DNA of 53,744 nucleotides, taken from Fidelibacterota bacterium (lineage in GTDB: Bacteria; Fidelibacterota; Marinisomatia; SCGC-AAA003-L08; D37C17). Within the stretch, counting starts at the first letter, position 1. Each line of letters begins with the position of its first letter. The translations under genes were made by a program, and so were the position numbers. The stretch spans positions 1 through 53,744 of the forward strand of contig PBFG01000023.1 in assembly GCA_002718585.1 (NCBI GenBank), in the 5' to 3' direction. The notes beneath the pieces are model-generated. The model was not told where the DNA came from, ran no database searches, and saw nothing but the letters and a program-made list of their open reading frames with translations. Positions 26,617 through 36,286 of the stretch are shown here, one piece after another.

Positions 26617-27372
26617 TTAATTAATTAATCTGTCTAAAAGTATACCGGTTGCAACCGAAACATTCAAACTATCAATACTGCCTTTTTTAGATATTGTAAT
26701 ATTATTAAATTTTTTAAATATCATGTTTGTTCCATGTGCTTCTGATCCCAAAACTAATGCCCACTTACCTTTTAAAGAAATTTTTGAAATATCAGATCCG
26801 TTTAAATTTGAACATAAAATATTATAATTATTTTTTTCTAAAAAAGATATAATTTTATCATAATCTGAATAATTAATGTATTTAAAACTAAAATGTGCAC
26901 CCATAGCAGATCGCAAACATTTTAAATTAAAAGGATCAACTGATTCTGGCATTAAAACAATTTGATTTATACCATACCATGCACATGTACGTAAAATAGT
27001 TCCTAAATTGCCAGGATCTGAAATTTGATCTAGTATCACATAATTTTCATTTGTAACAGTCAATTTGGAATCCAAATATTTCTTAATATTAACTACAGCT
27101 ATTATTCCTTGGGGATTATTTGTATCAGCTATTTCCTTTAAATCTTTTAATTCTATAACATCATGAGGAATACCGTTCAAATCAATTTTAGTAAGTAAAC
27201 TTTTATTTTTATCAAAGAATTTTGAAACATAAAAAATCTCAGTGATTTTAGCATTTAAATTAATAGCTTCATCAATGATTCTTGAACCTTCGATAATAGT
27301 AAGTTTACTGGTTAATCTATTTTTTTTTAATTTTAAGGATCTAAGAAATTTTGTTTTATTTTTACTAATCAT
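26617..27372 (-). CDS. SpoU/TrmH-family RNA 2'-O-methyltransferase
   Basis: An S-adenosylmethionine-dependent RNA ribose methyltransferase with the SPOUT knot. Motif 1 is '[17 protein letters not shown]', motif 2 'LVLGSEAHG' and motif 3 '[15 protein letters not shown]'. The N-terminal 90 residues form the L30e-like substrate-binding domain seen in RlmB-type enzymes. At 251 residues it is normal. It overlaps the exonuclease III gene by eight bases and is last in the lptD-led run. Whether it modifies 23S rRNA (RlmB-like) or tRNA cannot be decided from sequence alone. Confidence 0.87.
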   Translation of the reverse strand: MISKNKTKFLRSLKLKKNRLTSKLTIIEGSRIIDEAINLNAKITEIFYVSKFFDKNKSLLTKIDLNGIPHDVIELKDLKEIADTNNPQGIIAVVNIKKYLDSKLTVTNENYVILDQISDPGNLGTILRTCAWYGINQIVLMPESVDPFNLKCLRSAMGAHFSFKYINYSDYDKIISFLEKNNYNILCSNLNGSDISKISLKGKWALVLGSEAHGTNMIFKKFNNITISKKGSIDSLNVSVATGILLDRLIN

Positions 27373-28123
27373 TTATTTCTAATACTACAGGAGCATGATC
27401 TGAACCCATAACATCTTTAAGGATATATGATTTAGCTAATTTTGGACGTAAAATTTGTGAAATACAAAAATAATCTATTCTCCAACCAACATTTTTTGCT
27501 CTCGAATTAAACATATAACTCCACCAAGTATAATGACCCTGTCCTTTTTCAAATTCTCTGAAAGTATCTATAAATCCAGAATCAATATAATTATCAAATC
27601 CTAATCTTTCTTCATCAGTAAATCCCGCGTTTCTTTTATTAGTTTTAGGATTTTTTAAATCTATTTCTTTATGAGCTACATTTAAATCACCACAAAAAAT
27701 AACAGGTTTTTTTTCTTCCAATTTTTTTAAATACTTTAAAAAATCTACATCCCATTCTTGTGCTCTATAATCCAATCTTAGTAATTCTCTTTTTGAATTA
27801 GGAGTATAAACAGTAACTAAAAAATAATCTTCAAATTCAACAGCTATAACTCTTCCTTCATTATCATGTTTATCAATACCAATATTATTTTTCACAGATA
27901 ATGGTTCTTTCTTAGAAAAAATTGCTGTTCCTGAATAACCTTTTTTTTCTGCTGAATTCCAAAACTGATACGGATATTGATTAAGCTTTATATCTACCTG
28001 TTCAGGTTGAGCTTTTGTTTCTTGTAAACATAAAATATCAGGTTTATATTCATCAATAAAATCATAAAATCCTTTTTTAATTACTGCTCTAATACCATTT
28101 ACATTCCAAGAAATTATTTTCAT
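27365..28123 (-). CDS. xth: Exodeoxyribonuclease III (AP endonuclease)
   Basis: An AP endonuclease of the ExoIII/APE1 family, acting in base excision repair. Motifs run in order: 'SWNVNGIRA' (N-terminal), 'LCLQETKAQ' with the metal-binding Glu, 'VYTPNS', '[14 protein letters not shown]' with catalytic Asp/Asn, 'YTWWSY', 'WRIDYFCIS' and the final '[11 protein letters not shown]' with the catalytic His. Length 252 residues is normal. It lies 30 bases downstream of hisS and overlaps the methyltransferase gene at its 3' end. Confidence 0.94.
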   Translation of the reverse strand: MKIISWNVNGIRAVIKKGFYDFIDEYKPDILCLQETKAQPEQVDIKLNQYPYQFWNSAEKKGYSGTAIFSKKEPLSVKNNIGIDKHDNEGRVIAVEFEDYFLVTVYTPNSKRELLRLDYRAQEWDVDFLKYLKKLEEKKPVIFCGDLNVAHKEIDLKNPKTNKRNAGFTDEERLGFDNYIDSGFIDTFREFEKGQGHYTWWSYMFNSRAKNVGWRIDYFCISQILRPKLAKSYILKDVMGSDHAPVVLEIND

Positions 28124-28153
28124 TTTTTTATCCTAAAATTAATCTCATAAATA

Positions 28154-29407
28154 TTATTTAAAGAAATCTAAAACCTCATCAAATAATTTCGTTTTTTGAT
28201 CACCTGTATCCATATTTTTTATTGAAACAGTAGAATTTTTTATTTCTTCTTCAGCTATAATAATGCAATACCTAGCCTGTAATCTATTTGCATCTTTCAT
28301 CTGAGATTTAATACTTCTACGTAAAGTATCTTGAATTACCACGAAATTCTTTTTATATCTCAATTTATTAGCTAATGAAAAAGATAAATTTATTGCTTCA
28401 TTACTAGAAGCTACAATATAAATATCTGGCTTATTTTCAATATGATTTACATCTAATTCAGATGCTAAAATTAATCTTTCAATCCCTGCAGCGAAACCAA
28501 TAGCAGGAGTTTTTTGGCCACCCAGTTCATCAATTAAATAGTCATATCTACCACCACCACATAATGCATTTTGCGAACCTAACGAATCAGATTGAACTTC
28601 AAATACAGTCCTAGAATAATAATCTAATCCTCTGACTAAATAATTATCAATAACATATGGAATATTCATATTATCTAAAATATTTAATAAAGTTTGAAAA
28701 TGTTCTTTATCTTCATCACTTATATAATCAATAATTCTGGGTGCCTTACGGACCAACTCAATTTCAAAATCAATTTTTGTATCCAAAATTCTTAAGGGAT
28801 TTGATTCTAAACGTTTCCTACTAATACTTGTTAATTTTTTTTCAAATTTATTAAAATATTCTTTTAAACTTTGAACATACTTTTTTCTATCTTCTCTTGA
28901 ACCAATAGTATTAATTCTTAAATTAAGATTTTTAATGTCTAAAGATTTATAAAACAAATATGCCATAGATATTATTTCGGCATCTTGTTCTGGAAAAGAA
29001 GATCCAAAAGATTCTATACCAAATTGTTCGAATTGTCTAAATCTACCTTTTTGCGGTCGTTCTCTTCTAAATGAGGACCCAATATAATAAAACTTGTGTG
29101 ACTTTTGTTTTTTGTTTAGTTGATTTTGTATAAAACTTCTTGAAACTGAAGCAGTTAATTCAGGTCTTAGTGTCAAATTATTATTACCTTGATCGACCCA
29201 ACTATACATTTCTTTAGAAACAATATCTGTATCCTTGCCAATAGATCGCAAAAATAGTTCTGTACTTTCAAAAATAGGAGTTCTAATTTCTTTATAACCA
29301 TATTTCTGAAAAAAATCTCTAATATAATTTTCATAATAAATCCAGAGCAAGGATTCATCAGGCAGTATATCATTTGTACCCTTTATATTTCTAATTATAT
29401 TTTTCAT
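28154..29407 (-). CDS. hisS: Histidyl-tRNA synthetase
   Basis: A class II aminoacyl-tRNA synthetase. The N-terminal 'IKGTNDILPDE' is characteristic, followed by motif 1 ('PIFESTELFLRSIG'), 'LTLRPELTASVSR', motif 2 'FRRERPQKGRFRQFEQFG', the histidine-specific 'LVRGLDYYSRTVFE' and motif 3 'GIERLILA'. The C-terminal anticodon-binding domain follows. 417 residues is normal. Its ATG overlaps the stop of the EIIA-like gene (ATGA), an unusual but tight pairing. Confidence 0.96.
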   Translation of the reverse strand: MKNIIRNIKGTNDILPDESLLWIYYENYIRDFFQKYGYKEIRTPIFESTELFLRSIGKDTDIVSKEMYSWVDQGNNNLTLRPELTASVSRSFIQNQLNKKQKSHKFYYIGSSFRRERPQKGRFRQFEQFGIESFGSSFPEQDAEIISMAYLFYKSLDIKNLNLRINTIGSREDRKKYVQSLKEYFNKFEKKLTSISRKRLESNPLRILDTKIDFEIELVRKAPRIIDYISDEDKEHFQTLLNILDNMNIPYVIDNYLVRGLDYYSRTVFEVQSDSLGSQNALCGGGRYDYLIDELGGQKTPAIGFAAGIERLILASELDVNHIENKPDIYIVASSNEAINLSFSLANKLRYKKNFVVIQDTLRRSIKSQMKDANRLQARYCIIIAEEEIKNSTVSIKNMDTGDQKTKLFDEVLDFFK

Positions 29408-29877
29408 TCAATATCGAGATTCCTATTATTTGCTTCCCATTCAGAAATGATGTTTTCTATTTCAATATTTGATTTTGCTTTTAACAATTCAGTCTTAATA
29501 TTCGAGGTTCTAAGAAATTCTTGAAACATATTAATAAATTTTCTGTGGCTATTGGGATTCTTCATGGGTTCTAGAATTAATAATATAAAATTACAAGGTA
29601 AACCATCAACTGATTGATAATTTATTCCATCTTCTGAAATACCTAGAACAGCTAATGTTTCTTTAACTTCCAGAGATGTATGGTAATGGTATGCTACACC
29701 TCTTCTAGCCATAGTTTTAAACTGATCAGAATTTAAATATGAAAATAATTTTTTTGTTTCTTTCAAATACTTATTGTTTTGAAAATGATTGAGGAGCTCA
29801 TGTATGGCATCCTGTCGGATTTTAGAATTTAAAGGATAAATTATTGTTTTTTTATTTATTTTATCTGATAATTTCAT
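29404..29877 (-). CDS. PTS EIIA-type (PtsN-like) regulatory protein with altered phospho-site
   Basis: A single-domain protein of the PTS EIIA type 2 family, which includes the nitrogen-PTS protein PtsN and IIA-fructose. The region 'GINYQSVDGLPCNFILLILEP' matches the family consensus, and an ungapped comparison places 'GVAYHYH' (60-66) over the usual G-[IV]-A-[IF]-P-H. The canonical phospho-histidine position is thus Tyr65, flanked by His64 and His66. The protein may have a shifted site or work without phosphorylation. The start was set at the ATG at 29877, overlapping the lptD stop by one base (TAATG); a TTG six bases upstream is the alternative. No HPr or EI genes lie in the window. A regulatory role tied to envelope or translation genes is only inferred from neighbours. 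Confidence 0.72.
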   Translation of the reverse strand: MKLSDKINKKTIIYPLNSKIRQDAIHELLNHFQNNKYLKETKKLFSYLNSDQFKTMARRGVAYHYHTSLEVKETLAVLGISEDGINYQSVDGLPCNFILLILEPMKNPNSHRKFINMFQEFLRTSNIKTELLKAKSNIEIENIISEWEANNRNLDIE

Positions 29878-32800
29878 TACCAATTATTTCCACGCATTCT
29901 TGAAGATTGTGTGACTTTTAAACTCTGTAAGTTAGGTTCACTAATACTTATTTTCAAACCAAATCCTTGATTATAACCAATAGGTTTCAGAAAAAATGAA
30001 AAATCCCAACAATGAAGTGATCGAATAAATTCAGCTTCATAAGAATTAATTTCTAAATCAACCATATTAATATAAAAATTATTTTTCATGAGCCATGAAT
30101 TTGTTAATCTAATATTTGAATTCAATGATAAAGTTGAATATTCAAGATCCCATTTTTTTTGTAAATCATACTTTGCTGTTAATGTAAATCCAAAAGATGC
30201 ATCCCAAAGATTTTGTTTTTTCGATTTTTGGTTAGTTTCTGATTCAGAATATTCATCACTATTGATTGTGTAACCAAAATTTCTAGAAATGCTAGTGCTC
30301 ATTCCAACTAATCTAGGTAACCCATTCAAAAATTCATTACTATCTTTTCTATAAAAACTTTGTTCAATATTTAATCTAAGATATTCTCCTCCAGTTTTAT
30401 CCTTTAAACTGATTGAAGACATTAGAGCATTGAATAATTTTGTATCCCAATTATAACTTGTATAAAAATTATAAGTTAAAATTTCTCTTTTATACAATTC
30501 GTTATCTTCATTCAAAATTTTTGCTTGTAATCTATTATTAATATTAAAGGATGAAATAAGTGAATAATTATTAATTAAATCATCATTAATATTAAATCTA
30601 GTTTGATTAAAATCATCATAAGATCCTGATATTAGCTTATTTTTTGAAATATAAATTGTATTTATCGAAGGAGTAATTATATGCCTAAAAGTTTGAATTT
30701 TTCTAAAAATCAATTGAGAATTAATTGTTCCATATATATTTGTTTGTAAATTTATACCTATAGAACCTTGTCTTTTTCTTGCTTTAATTTTATAGATGCC
30801 ATCCAGAGCCAATTGTTCTGAAACAATAATATTAGGATTTATATTAAAATACAAAAAATTAAATGGGATTTTTATTGTTATCTTATTTTCCAATGAGGGG
30901 TCAGATTGATAACTAATTCCATTTTTTTCCCAATCAAGTATCCAAATATTATTTGATGATAAACATTCTTCCTGTGAAAAAATATGACTTAATTGATTGT
31001 AGTCTGAATCAAAACATTCACCTTCCCAGATATTATTATCTTCTAAACACTGCTCTGAATTAAAATCAGAAGTAACCAATCCATATTGATCTTGGCATTG
31101 CCAAGTTGATTTTTTTGAGTATGATATACTTTCATTAAAATGTGATAAATTATATGAAAGTTTTGTATTACCAAACCATTTATCAGTTTTACCGAAAAGT
31201 AGTGGATTATTATATTGAAAATTCACGCTAGGATAATCAACTTTTTTATAATCTCTTAGTTGATTTTCATAATCTGGTTCAGGCAATATTAAATTTCTAA
31301 ACGATGAAGCTCCTACTGATAAACTAGAATTATCCCATGATTTAGAATAATAAATTTGAGAAATTTCTTTTTGGTCTAATCTAATTCTAGCATTATTCTC
31401 TATTACATCCGATAAATTTTCAAAATTATAATATTCATATTTTAATCTAATGAATTGATTATTACCAAAATCTTGATTATGTGAAAATTTACTTGAATAT
31501 TTTGTCGTTGATTTTTTATTATCAAATAAGTTTATAAAATTATTATTTGAAGGATTAAGTTCATTTATAAAATTATTAATTTGAAAATGACCGTAATAAT
31601 TATAGTTATACCAATTATTGCCGTATGATTTTTTATAATTTATTTTCGAATCAATTTGAACCTTTGACCTATCATAGAAATCTAAATATGTAATTATATC
31701 ATAATAATCATTTGGTGCATAATAATATCCCAAGTCTTGTATCCATGTTCCATTACTTTTACTATGACCGAATGAAGGCATAATAAATCCACTTTTTCTA
31801 TTCTGGTTTGAATTAGGTAAAATTGCAAATGGTAACGTAATTAATGGGAAATCCTGAATGTATAATCGCATTGGTCTTGCAATAATTTGATTATTTTGAT
31901 TATCAACTTTCATGACACTACTTCCAAAATGATAATGGGGCTCATCAATATCACATGATGTAAAAACTCCATTTTCAATATAAATATCTTCATTCTTATC
32001 TGTGAAAAAACTATCACCATGAAAAATACCCATATCGATTTTATTATATCCTTGTTCTATTATACCAGTTTCATTAGATAAATTAAACTTCATGTAATTC
32101 CCAAATGTTGGAGATTCATTTCCTGTTTTAACTGAAGGTATAATTGATTGACTTATTTTACTTTCAACTATATTTGTTTTTAAATCTGCATTAATTTCAC
32201 CGCCCTCTAAAGTGGTTTCTCCATACACAACCTTGGCTGATTCTACTAAATATGTTAGCTCATTTTCTAAATCATAACTTATTTCTTCGGCATTATATGA
32301 AATATTATATAATAAATTTTCATTTTTTTTATCTGGTTGAAAGCTACCTATTGCTCCTCCTTTTACAAACATATTAGTTAATTCATCATCTTTGATTTCA
32401 ATTAAAATTGTATCACCAGAAACGTTATTATATCCCTTCAATAAACTATCTGATATTGCATTAAAATTAGCTTGTGCCATACCCATTAATTTGATCGAAT
32501 TTATACTTTCATTTTCATCAAAGTAAATTAAAAGTATATTTGATTTCATATTGTCTTCTAATAATTGAGGTAAATGATTATCTTTAAATGAAAATAATTT
32601 TTTATTAATTAAACTAACTTTATCATACATATTAATTTTTGAAACCTTATTATTTTTGTAATTAATTTTTAAAGATTGTCCAAAAATTTCGTTATTTTCA
32701 CTTTGTAAATAAACATTTTCGTAGGCTTCAACTTGTTCTGAATCTGTAAAGTATAATAATTTTTCTGATTTAATATTTGTGCTTTTTCGGTTAAAAATAA

Positions 32801-33116
32801 CATTTCCAAGAGCTTCATATCTTTTATTATTTTGAAAAATAATCAATTCATTGCAAGATAATGTATCTAATTGATTAAACATTTTTACATTTCCACTTAA
32901 AATAACTTTATTTGAATCTTGTAAGTATCTTGCTAAATCTGTAAATAAGATTTTGTCTTTATCAATTATTTTAACATTATCTTTGAAAACTTTTATTTTT
33001 AAATTGTCTTCAATATAACTTTCAGCAAAATCTGCAGAAAATTTTAATTTTTCATTTGATAATACCATAGAGGTTTGAAAAATTAGATGTAATATTAAAT
33101 AAATTTTAAATTTCAT
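29877..33116 (-). CDS. lptD: LptD-like lipopolysaccharide-assembly outer-membrane protein
   Basis: A 1,079-residue outer-membrane protein with a signal peptide (about 1-20). Residues ~22-340 form OstA/LptA-like beta repeats ('GNVKMF', 'YEALGNVIF', 'VEAYENVYL'). From about 350 onward is the LptD region, with 'FTSCDIDEPHYHFGSS' and 'MRLYIQDFPLITLPFAILPNSNQNRKSGFIMP', a very characteristic LptD block, then barrel strands to a terminal Trp. LptD inserts lipopolysaccharide in the outer leaflet; lpxL and lpxH elsewhere in the window agree with that. It is longer than E. coli LptD (784), partly from a Cys-rich insert at about 674-725. It heads a minus-strand run ending in the rRNA methyltransferase gene. 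Confidence 0.85.
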   Translation of the reverse strand: MKFKIYLILHLIFQTSMVLSNEKLKFSADFAESYIEDNLKIKVFKDNVKIIDKDKILFTDLARYLQDSNKVILSGNVKMFNQLDTLSCNELIIFQNNKRYEALGNVIFNRKSTNIKSEKLLYFTDSEQVEAYENVYLQSENNEIFGQSLKINYKNNKVSKINMYDKVSLINKKLFSFKDNHLPQLLEDNMKSNILLIYFDENESINSIKLMGMAQANFNAISDSLLKGYNNVSGDTILIEIKDDELTNMFVKGGAIGSFQPDKKNENLLYNISYNAEEISYDLENELTYLVESAKVVYGETTLEGGEINADLKTNIVESKISQSIIPSVKTGNESPTFGNYMKFNLSNETGIIEQGYNKIDMGIFHGDSFFTDKNEDIYIENGVFTSCDIDEPHYHFGSSVMKVDNQNNQIIARPMRLYIQDFPLITLPFAILPNSNQNRKSGFIMPSFGHSKSNGTWIQDLGYYYAPNDYYDIITYLDFYDRSKVQIDSKINYKKSYGNNWYNYNYYGHFQINNFINELNPSNNNFINLFDNKKSTTKYSSKFSHNQDFGNNQFIRLKYEYYNFENLSDVIENNARIRLDQKEISQIYYSKSWDNSSLSVGASSFRNLILPEPDYENQLRDYKKVDYPSVNFQYNNPLLFGKTDKWFGNTKLSYNLSHFNESISYSKKSTWQCQDQYGLVTSDFNSEQCLEDNNIWEGECFDSDYNQLSHIFSQEECLSSNNIWILDWEKNGISYQSDPSLENKITIKIPFNFLYFNINPNIIVSEQLALDGIYKIKARKRQGSIGINLQTNIYGTINSQLIFRKIQTFRHIITPSINTIYISKNKLISGSYDDFNQTRFNINDDLINNYSLISSFNINNRLQAKILNEDNELYKREILTYNFYTSYNWDTKLFNALMSSISLKDKTGGEYLRLNIEQSFYRKDSNEFLNGLPRLVGMSTSISRNFGYTINSDEYSESETNQKSKKQNLWDASFGFTLTAKYDLQKKWDLEYSTLSLNSNIRLTNSWLMKNNFYINMVDLEINSYEAEFIRSLHCWDFSFFLKPIGYNQGFGLKISISEPNLQSLKVTQSSRMRGNNW
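30942..31097 (-). repeat. Duplicated Cys-rich module inserted in the LptD barrel
   Basis: Codons 674-725 of lptD encode two similar units: 'CQDQYGLV..', 'FNSEQCLEDNNIWEG' and 'CFDSDYNQ..', 'FSQEECLSSNNIWI'. Each has a first Cys, an S-x-E-x-C element (SEQC/SQEEC) and ends in NNIW. The surrounding sequence is Asn/Tyr/Ser-rich barrel with hardly any Cys, so the module stands out. It probably forms a disulfide-stabilised surface loop. Confidence 0.6.
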
Positions 33117-33187
33117 TTTTAAAAATTATGCTAATAAAGTTTAACAACTTGTATTAAATATATGTTCCATATCATACGTGTTTAAAT

Positions 33188-33200
33188 TGTAATAATTACA
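33188..33200. promoter_or_regulatory. 13-base perfect palindrome in the lptD / C25-peptidase divergent gap
   Basis: TGTAAT, one base, ATTACA lies 95 bases before the peptidase ATG and 71 bases before the lptD ATG. The 166-base divergent gap must hold promoters for both genes; a GGGAG ribosome-binding site (33274-33278) precedes the peptidase. The palindrome is a candidate shared operator, on symmetry alone. Confidence 0.3.
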
Positions 33201-33282
33201 TGTTACATTTTGTTATGAATATTAAATAGTTATCTTGTTATATAAAATATAAATTAAATTATTAAAATTTAATGGGAGCAAT

Positions 33283-36273
33283 ATGAAGTTTAAGCAATTT
33301 CTATTTTTTTTATTTTTATCTCAATTTTTATTTTCTAATGATAAAATCATTTTAAATAATTTACAATTATTTAGAATTAATAATATTAATCCAAATTCTA
33401 TAGAAGTAGAGTTTTCGATTAATGAACTTATAATAAGTGAAATACAAATTAATCAACAGAGTTTTACAAATATTTCATTATCAAATAGTTATCCATCAAA
33501 ACAATTGGGCCTACCAAACTTACCAATGATAAATAGCTTAATCGAAATACCACAAAATGATAATTTTAGAATTGAAATTATTAATGACGAAATTGAAATT
33601 ATTGATGGAAATAAAAATAATATTAATTTTTTAATTGATCCTGTCCAAGGTTCCCGAGCCAAAAGTAAATATCAAAATAAATTCCAATTTAATGAAAAGG
33701 AATATACAAGTAATAAGTTTATAAAAAACCCATTAATTGAAATTAAAAATAAAGGAACGCTTAGAGAGATAAATATAGCGAATCTTATGATTAGTCCAAT
33801 AGAATATAACCCTGTTACTAATAAAGTAGTGGTGCATAAAAACATTAAATTCAAAATATATTTTGATGATCTAGACCTTGAGCAATATAATCAAAATAAA
33901 TCTAAAGCATTTTCTCATTTTTTTGAACCAATTTTTAGAAATTCGTTAAAAAATTATAGTTCTGTAAATGAAATCACGCGTGAAAATGATTTCATTGAAG
34001 ATAAAGTTGGCTACATAATCATATCTGACAGAATTTTTGAAAGTAGTTTAGAACCATTTATCAATTGGAAAACTAAAAAAGGATTCCATGTTACAGTTGG
34101 ATATACTGATGAGATTGGTTCATCTTCAAATCAAATAAAAAACTATCTTCAAGATAAATATGAGAATCCACTCGATGGAGATCCTATTCCATCATTTGTT
34201 TTATTAGTTGGAGATACGCAACAAATTCCTGCTTCTTACTCAAGTGGCGGTCATGTTTCAGATTTAGATTATTGTGATTATACAAATGATAATTTACCAG
34301 ATGTTTTATGTGGTAGATTTTCTGCACAAAATCCTAATCATGCAATTGCACAGATTGAGAAAACATTAGAATACGAACAGTTCAATATGCCTGACCCTAG
34401 TTTTTTAGGAGAAGTCTTAATGATTTCAGGAGTAGACGCTAACTTTGCTCCAACTTATGGAAATGGACAAATTAATTACGGAAATCAATATTATTTCAAT
34501 TCTAATAATGGTATTAATTCGAATACATTTTTGTATCCTGCTTCAGGGAATTCACAAAATCAAATTCTAAATATAGCCAACCAAGGAGTAGGATTTATTA
34601 ATTATACTGCACATGGTTGGGAGTCAGGTTGGGCAGATCCAGAATTTGATCTTAATGATGCAAATAATATGACAAATTTCAATCAATATCCAACAATGAT
34701 AGGAAACTGTTGTTTAACCAATGCATTTGATTCAGGTTCTTGTTTTGGGGAAACTCTTCTAAGAAAAGCCAATGCTGGAGCTATCGGATATATTGGTGGT
34801 TCAGATGTTACGTACTGGGATGAAGATTATTGGTGGGGTGTAGGATCAGGTAATGTAAGTGTAAATCCATCATATAATTCCTCAGGAGTTGGTGCTTATG
34901 ACGCCATGTTTCATTTGCAAGATGAAGATACATGGGCAGTGGTTAATAGTGCAATAATGATGGTGGGCAATCTTGCTGTTGCCCAGGCAAATGGTATGGA
35001 TGATTATTACTGGGAAATTTATCATTTGATGGGAGATCCATCACTTTCAACCTATCAAGGCGTTCCTCAAGAGATTAGTGCAAACTATGATTTATTCTTA
35101 CCTATTGGTTCTGAAGCGATTGAAATTCAAGCTGATCCTTTTAGCTACGTTGGATTATCTCAAGGCAATGAACTGATAAGTTCTGGCACTGTTGAGGAAT
35201 CCGGATTCGTTGTACTAGTTTTTGATGCAATTAATGATATTACAAATTTAGATATTACAATTACGGGTCAAAATAAAATACCACATTTTAACGAAATTTT
35301 TGTAGCTTCCCCAGATGGTGCATTCACTTCACTTTCCTCACAAAGTATTGATATGGGAGAAGATTTAATGATATCTCAAAATGAGATAATCAATGTATTA
35401 CTAAACTTAGAAAATATAGGTAATGCTAATGATAATAATATACAGGTCAATCTACTAAATACCGAAAATAACCCATATATTAATATGATTACTGAAAATA
35501 TTAATATTGATGGCCTGAGTGCTGGAGAAAATATAGATATAGTATTGTCTTTTTTAATTGATCAAAATGCACCCTTTGGTCATAACTTTACATTAGATGT
35601 TGAAGTAATTTCTACAAATAATTTATGGAATAATACATATTATTTTAATGTAGAATATTTAATTGAGGACTTTAATCATAATTCTTTCAACGAATTCCCA
35701 TGGATTATAAATAGTGAGCAAAATTGGGAAATTATAAATGGAAATCAGTTGATAAATGAGTCATCACACATAAAATCTGGACAAATTGATCATAACATGA
35801 TATCTGAAATTTCTATAGAAATGAATATTGAAGAAGATGGAAACATTCAATTTGATAAAAAAGTTTCTTGTGAAGATGTAGGAAGTCAAACTGGAAATTT
35901 TTACGATTATTTAGCATTTTATATTGATAATATTGAACAAGAAAAATGGGCAGGTGAAATAAATTGGTCAACAAACGTTTTCCCAGTATCAGCTGGCCTT
36001 CATACATTTACTTGGAAATATATCAAAGACCAAGCGGTCACATTAGGAGAAGATGCAGCTTACATAGATAATATTATTTTTCCTCCTTCTTTTTATTCAT
36101 CAATTTTATATGGTGATGTTAATAATGATGGGAATATAAATATTCAAGATGTAATCCTTAGTGTGAATATTATTTTAGGATCAAATACTTATAATGAATC
36201 AGCTGATATAAATGCTGATGGATTTATTGATGTTTTGGACATTATTAACATAGTCAATTTAATTTTAAACTAA
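33283..36273 (+). CDS. Secreted C25 (gingipain-like) cysteine peptidase with dockerin-like C-terminus
   Basis: A secreted 996-residue protein with a signal peptide (about 1-18). An N-terminal propeptide-like region (20-230) is followed by the C25 domain (about 240-600): 'VGYIIISD', 'FVLLVGDTQQIPA', catalytic His444 in 'INYTAHGWES' and catalytic Cys477 in 'MIGNCCLTNAFD'. The His-Cys distance is 33 residues, the same as His211-Cys244 of RgpB gingipain. Beta-rich Ig-like stretches lead to a C-terminal dockerin-like pair (944-996) with 'GDVNNDGNINIQD' and 'ADINADGFIDVLD', each a Ca-binding loop. No classical T9SS C-terminal signal is evident. It is followed 13 bases later by a second secreted peptidase with the same ending, so they are probably co-expressed and sorted alike. 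Confidence 0.88.
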   Translation: MKFKQFLFFLFLSQFLFSNDKIILNNLQLFRINNINPNSIEVEFSINELIISEIQINQQSFTNISLSNSYPSKQLGLPNLPMINSLIEIPQNDNFRIEIINDEIEIIDGNKNNINFLIDPVQGSRAKSKYQNKFQFNEKEYTSNKFIKNPLIEIKNKGTLREINIANLMISPIEYNPVTNKVVVHKNIKFKIYFDDLDLEQYNQNKSKAFSHFFEPIFRNSLKNYSSVNEITRENDFIEDKVGYIIISDRIFESSLEPFINWKTKKGFHVTVGYTDEIGSSSNQIKNYLQDKYENPLDGDPIPSFVLLVGDTQQIPASYSSGGHVSDLDYCDYTNDNLPDVLCGRFSAQNPNHAIAQIEKTLEYEQFNMPDPSFLGEVLMISGVDANFAPTYGNGQINYGNQYYFNSNNGINSNTFLYPASGNSQNQILNIANQGVGFINYTAHGWESGWADPEFDLNDANNMTNFNQYPTMIGNCCLTNAFDSGSCFGETLLRKANAGAIGYIGGSDVTYWDEDYWWGVGSGNVSVNPSYNSSGVGAYDAMFHLQDEDTWAVVNSAIMMVGNLAVAQANGMDDYYWEIYHLMGDPSLSTYQGVPQEISANYDLFLPIGSEAIEIQADPFSYVGLSQGNELISSGTVEESGFVVLVFDAINDITNLDITITGQNKIPHFNEIFVASPDGAFTSLSSQSIDMGEDLMISQNEIINVLLNLENIGNANDNNIQVNLLNTENNPYINMITENINIDGLSAGENIDIVLSFLIDQNAPFGHNFTLDVEVISTNNLWNNTYYFNVEYLIEDFNHNSFNEFPWIINSEQNWEIINGNQLINESSHIKSGQIDHNMISEISIEMNIEEDGNIQFDKKVSCEDVGSQTGNFYDYLAFYIDNIEQEKWAGEINWSTNVFPVSAGLHTFTWKYIKDQAVTLGEDAAYIDNIIFPPSFYSSILYGDVNNDGNINIQDVILSVNIILGSNTYNESADINADGFIDVLDIINIVNLILN

Positions 36274-36286
36274 TCGGAGAATTTTA

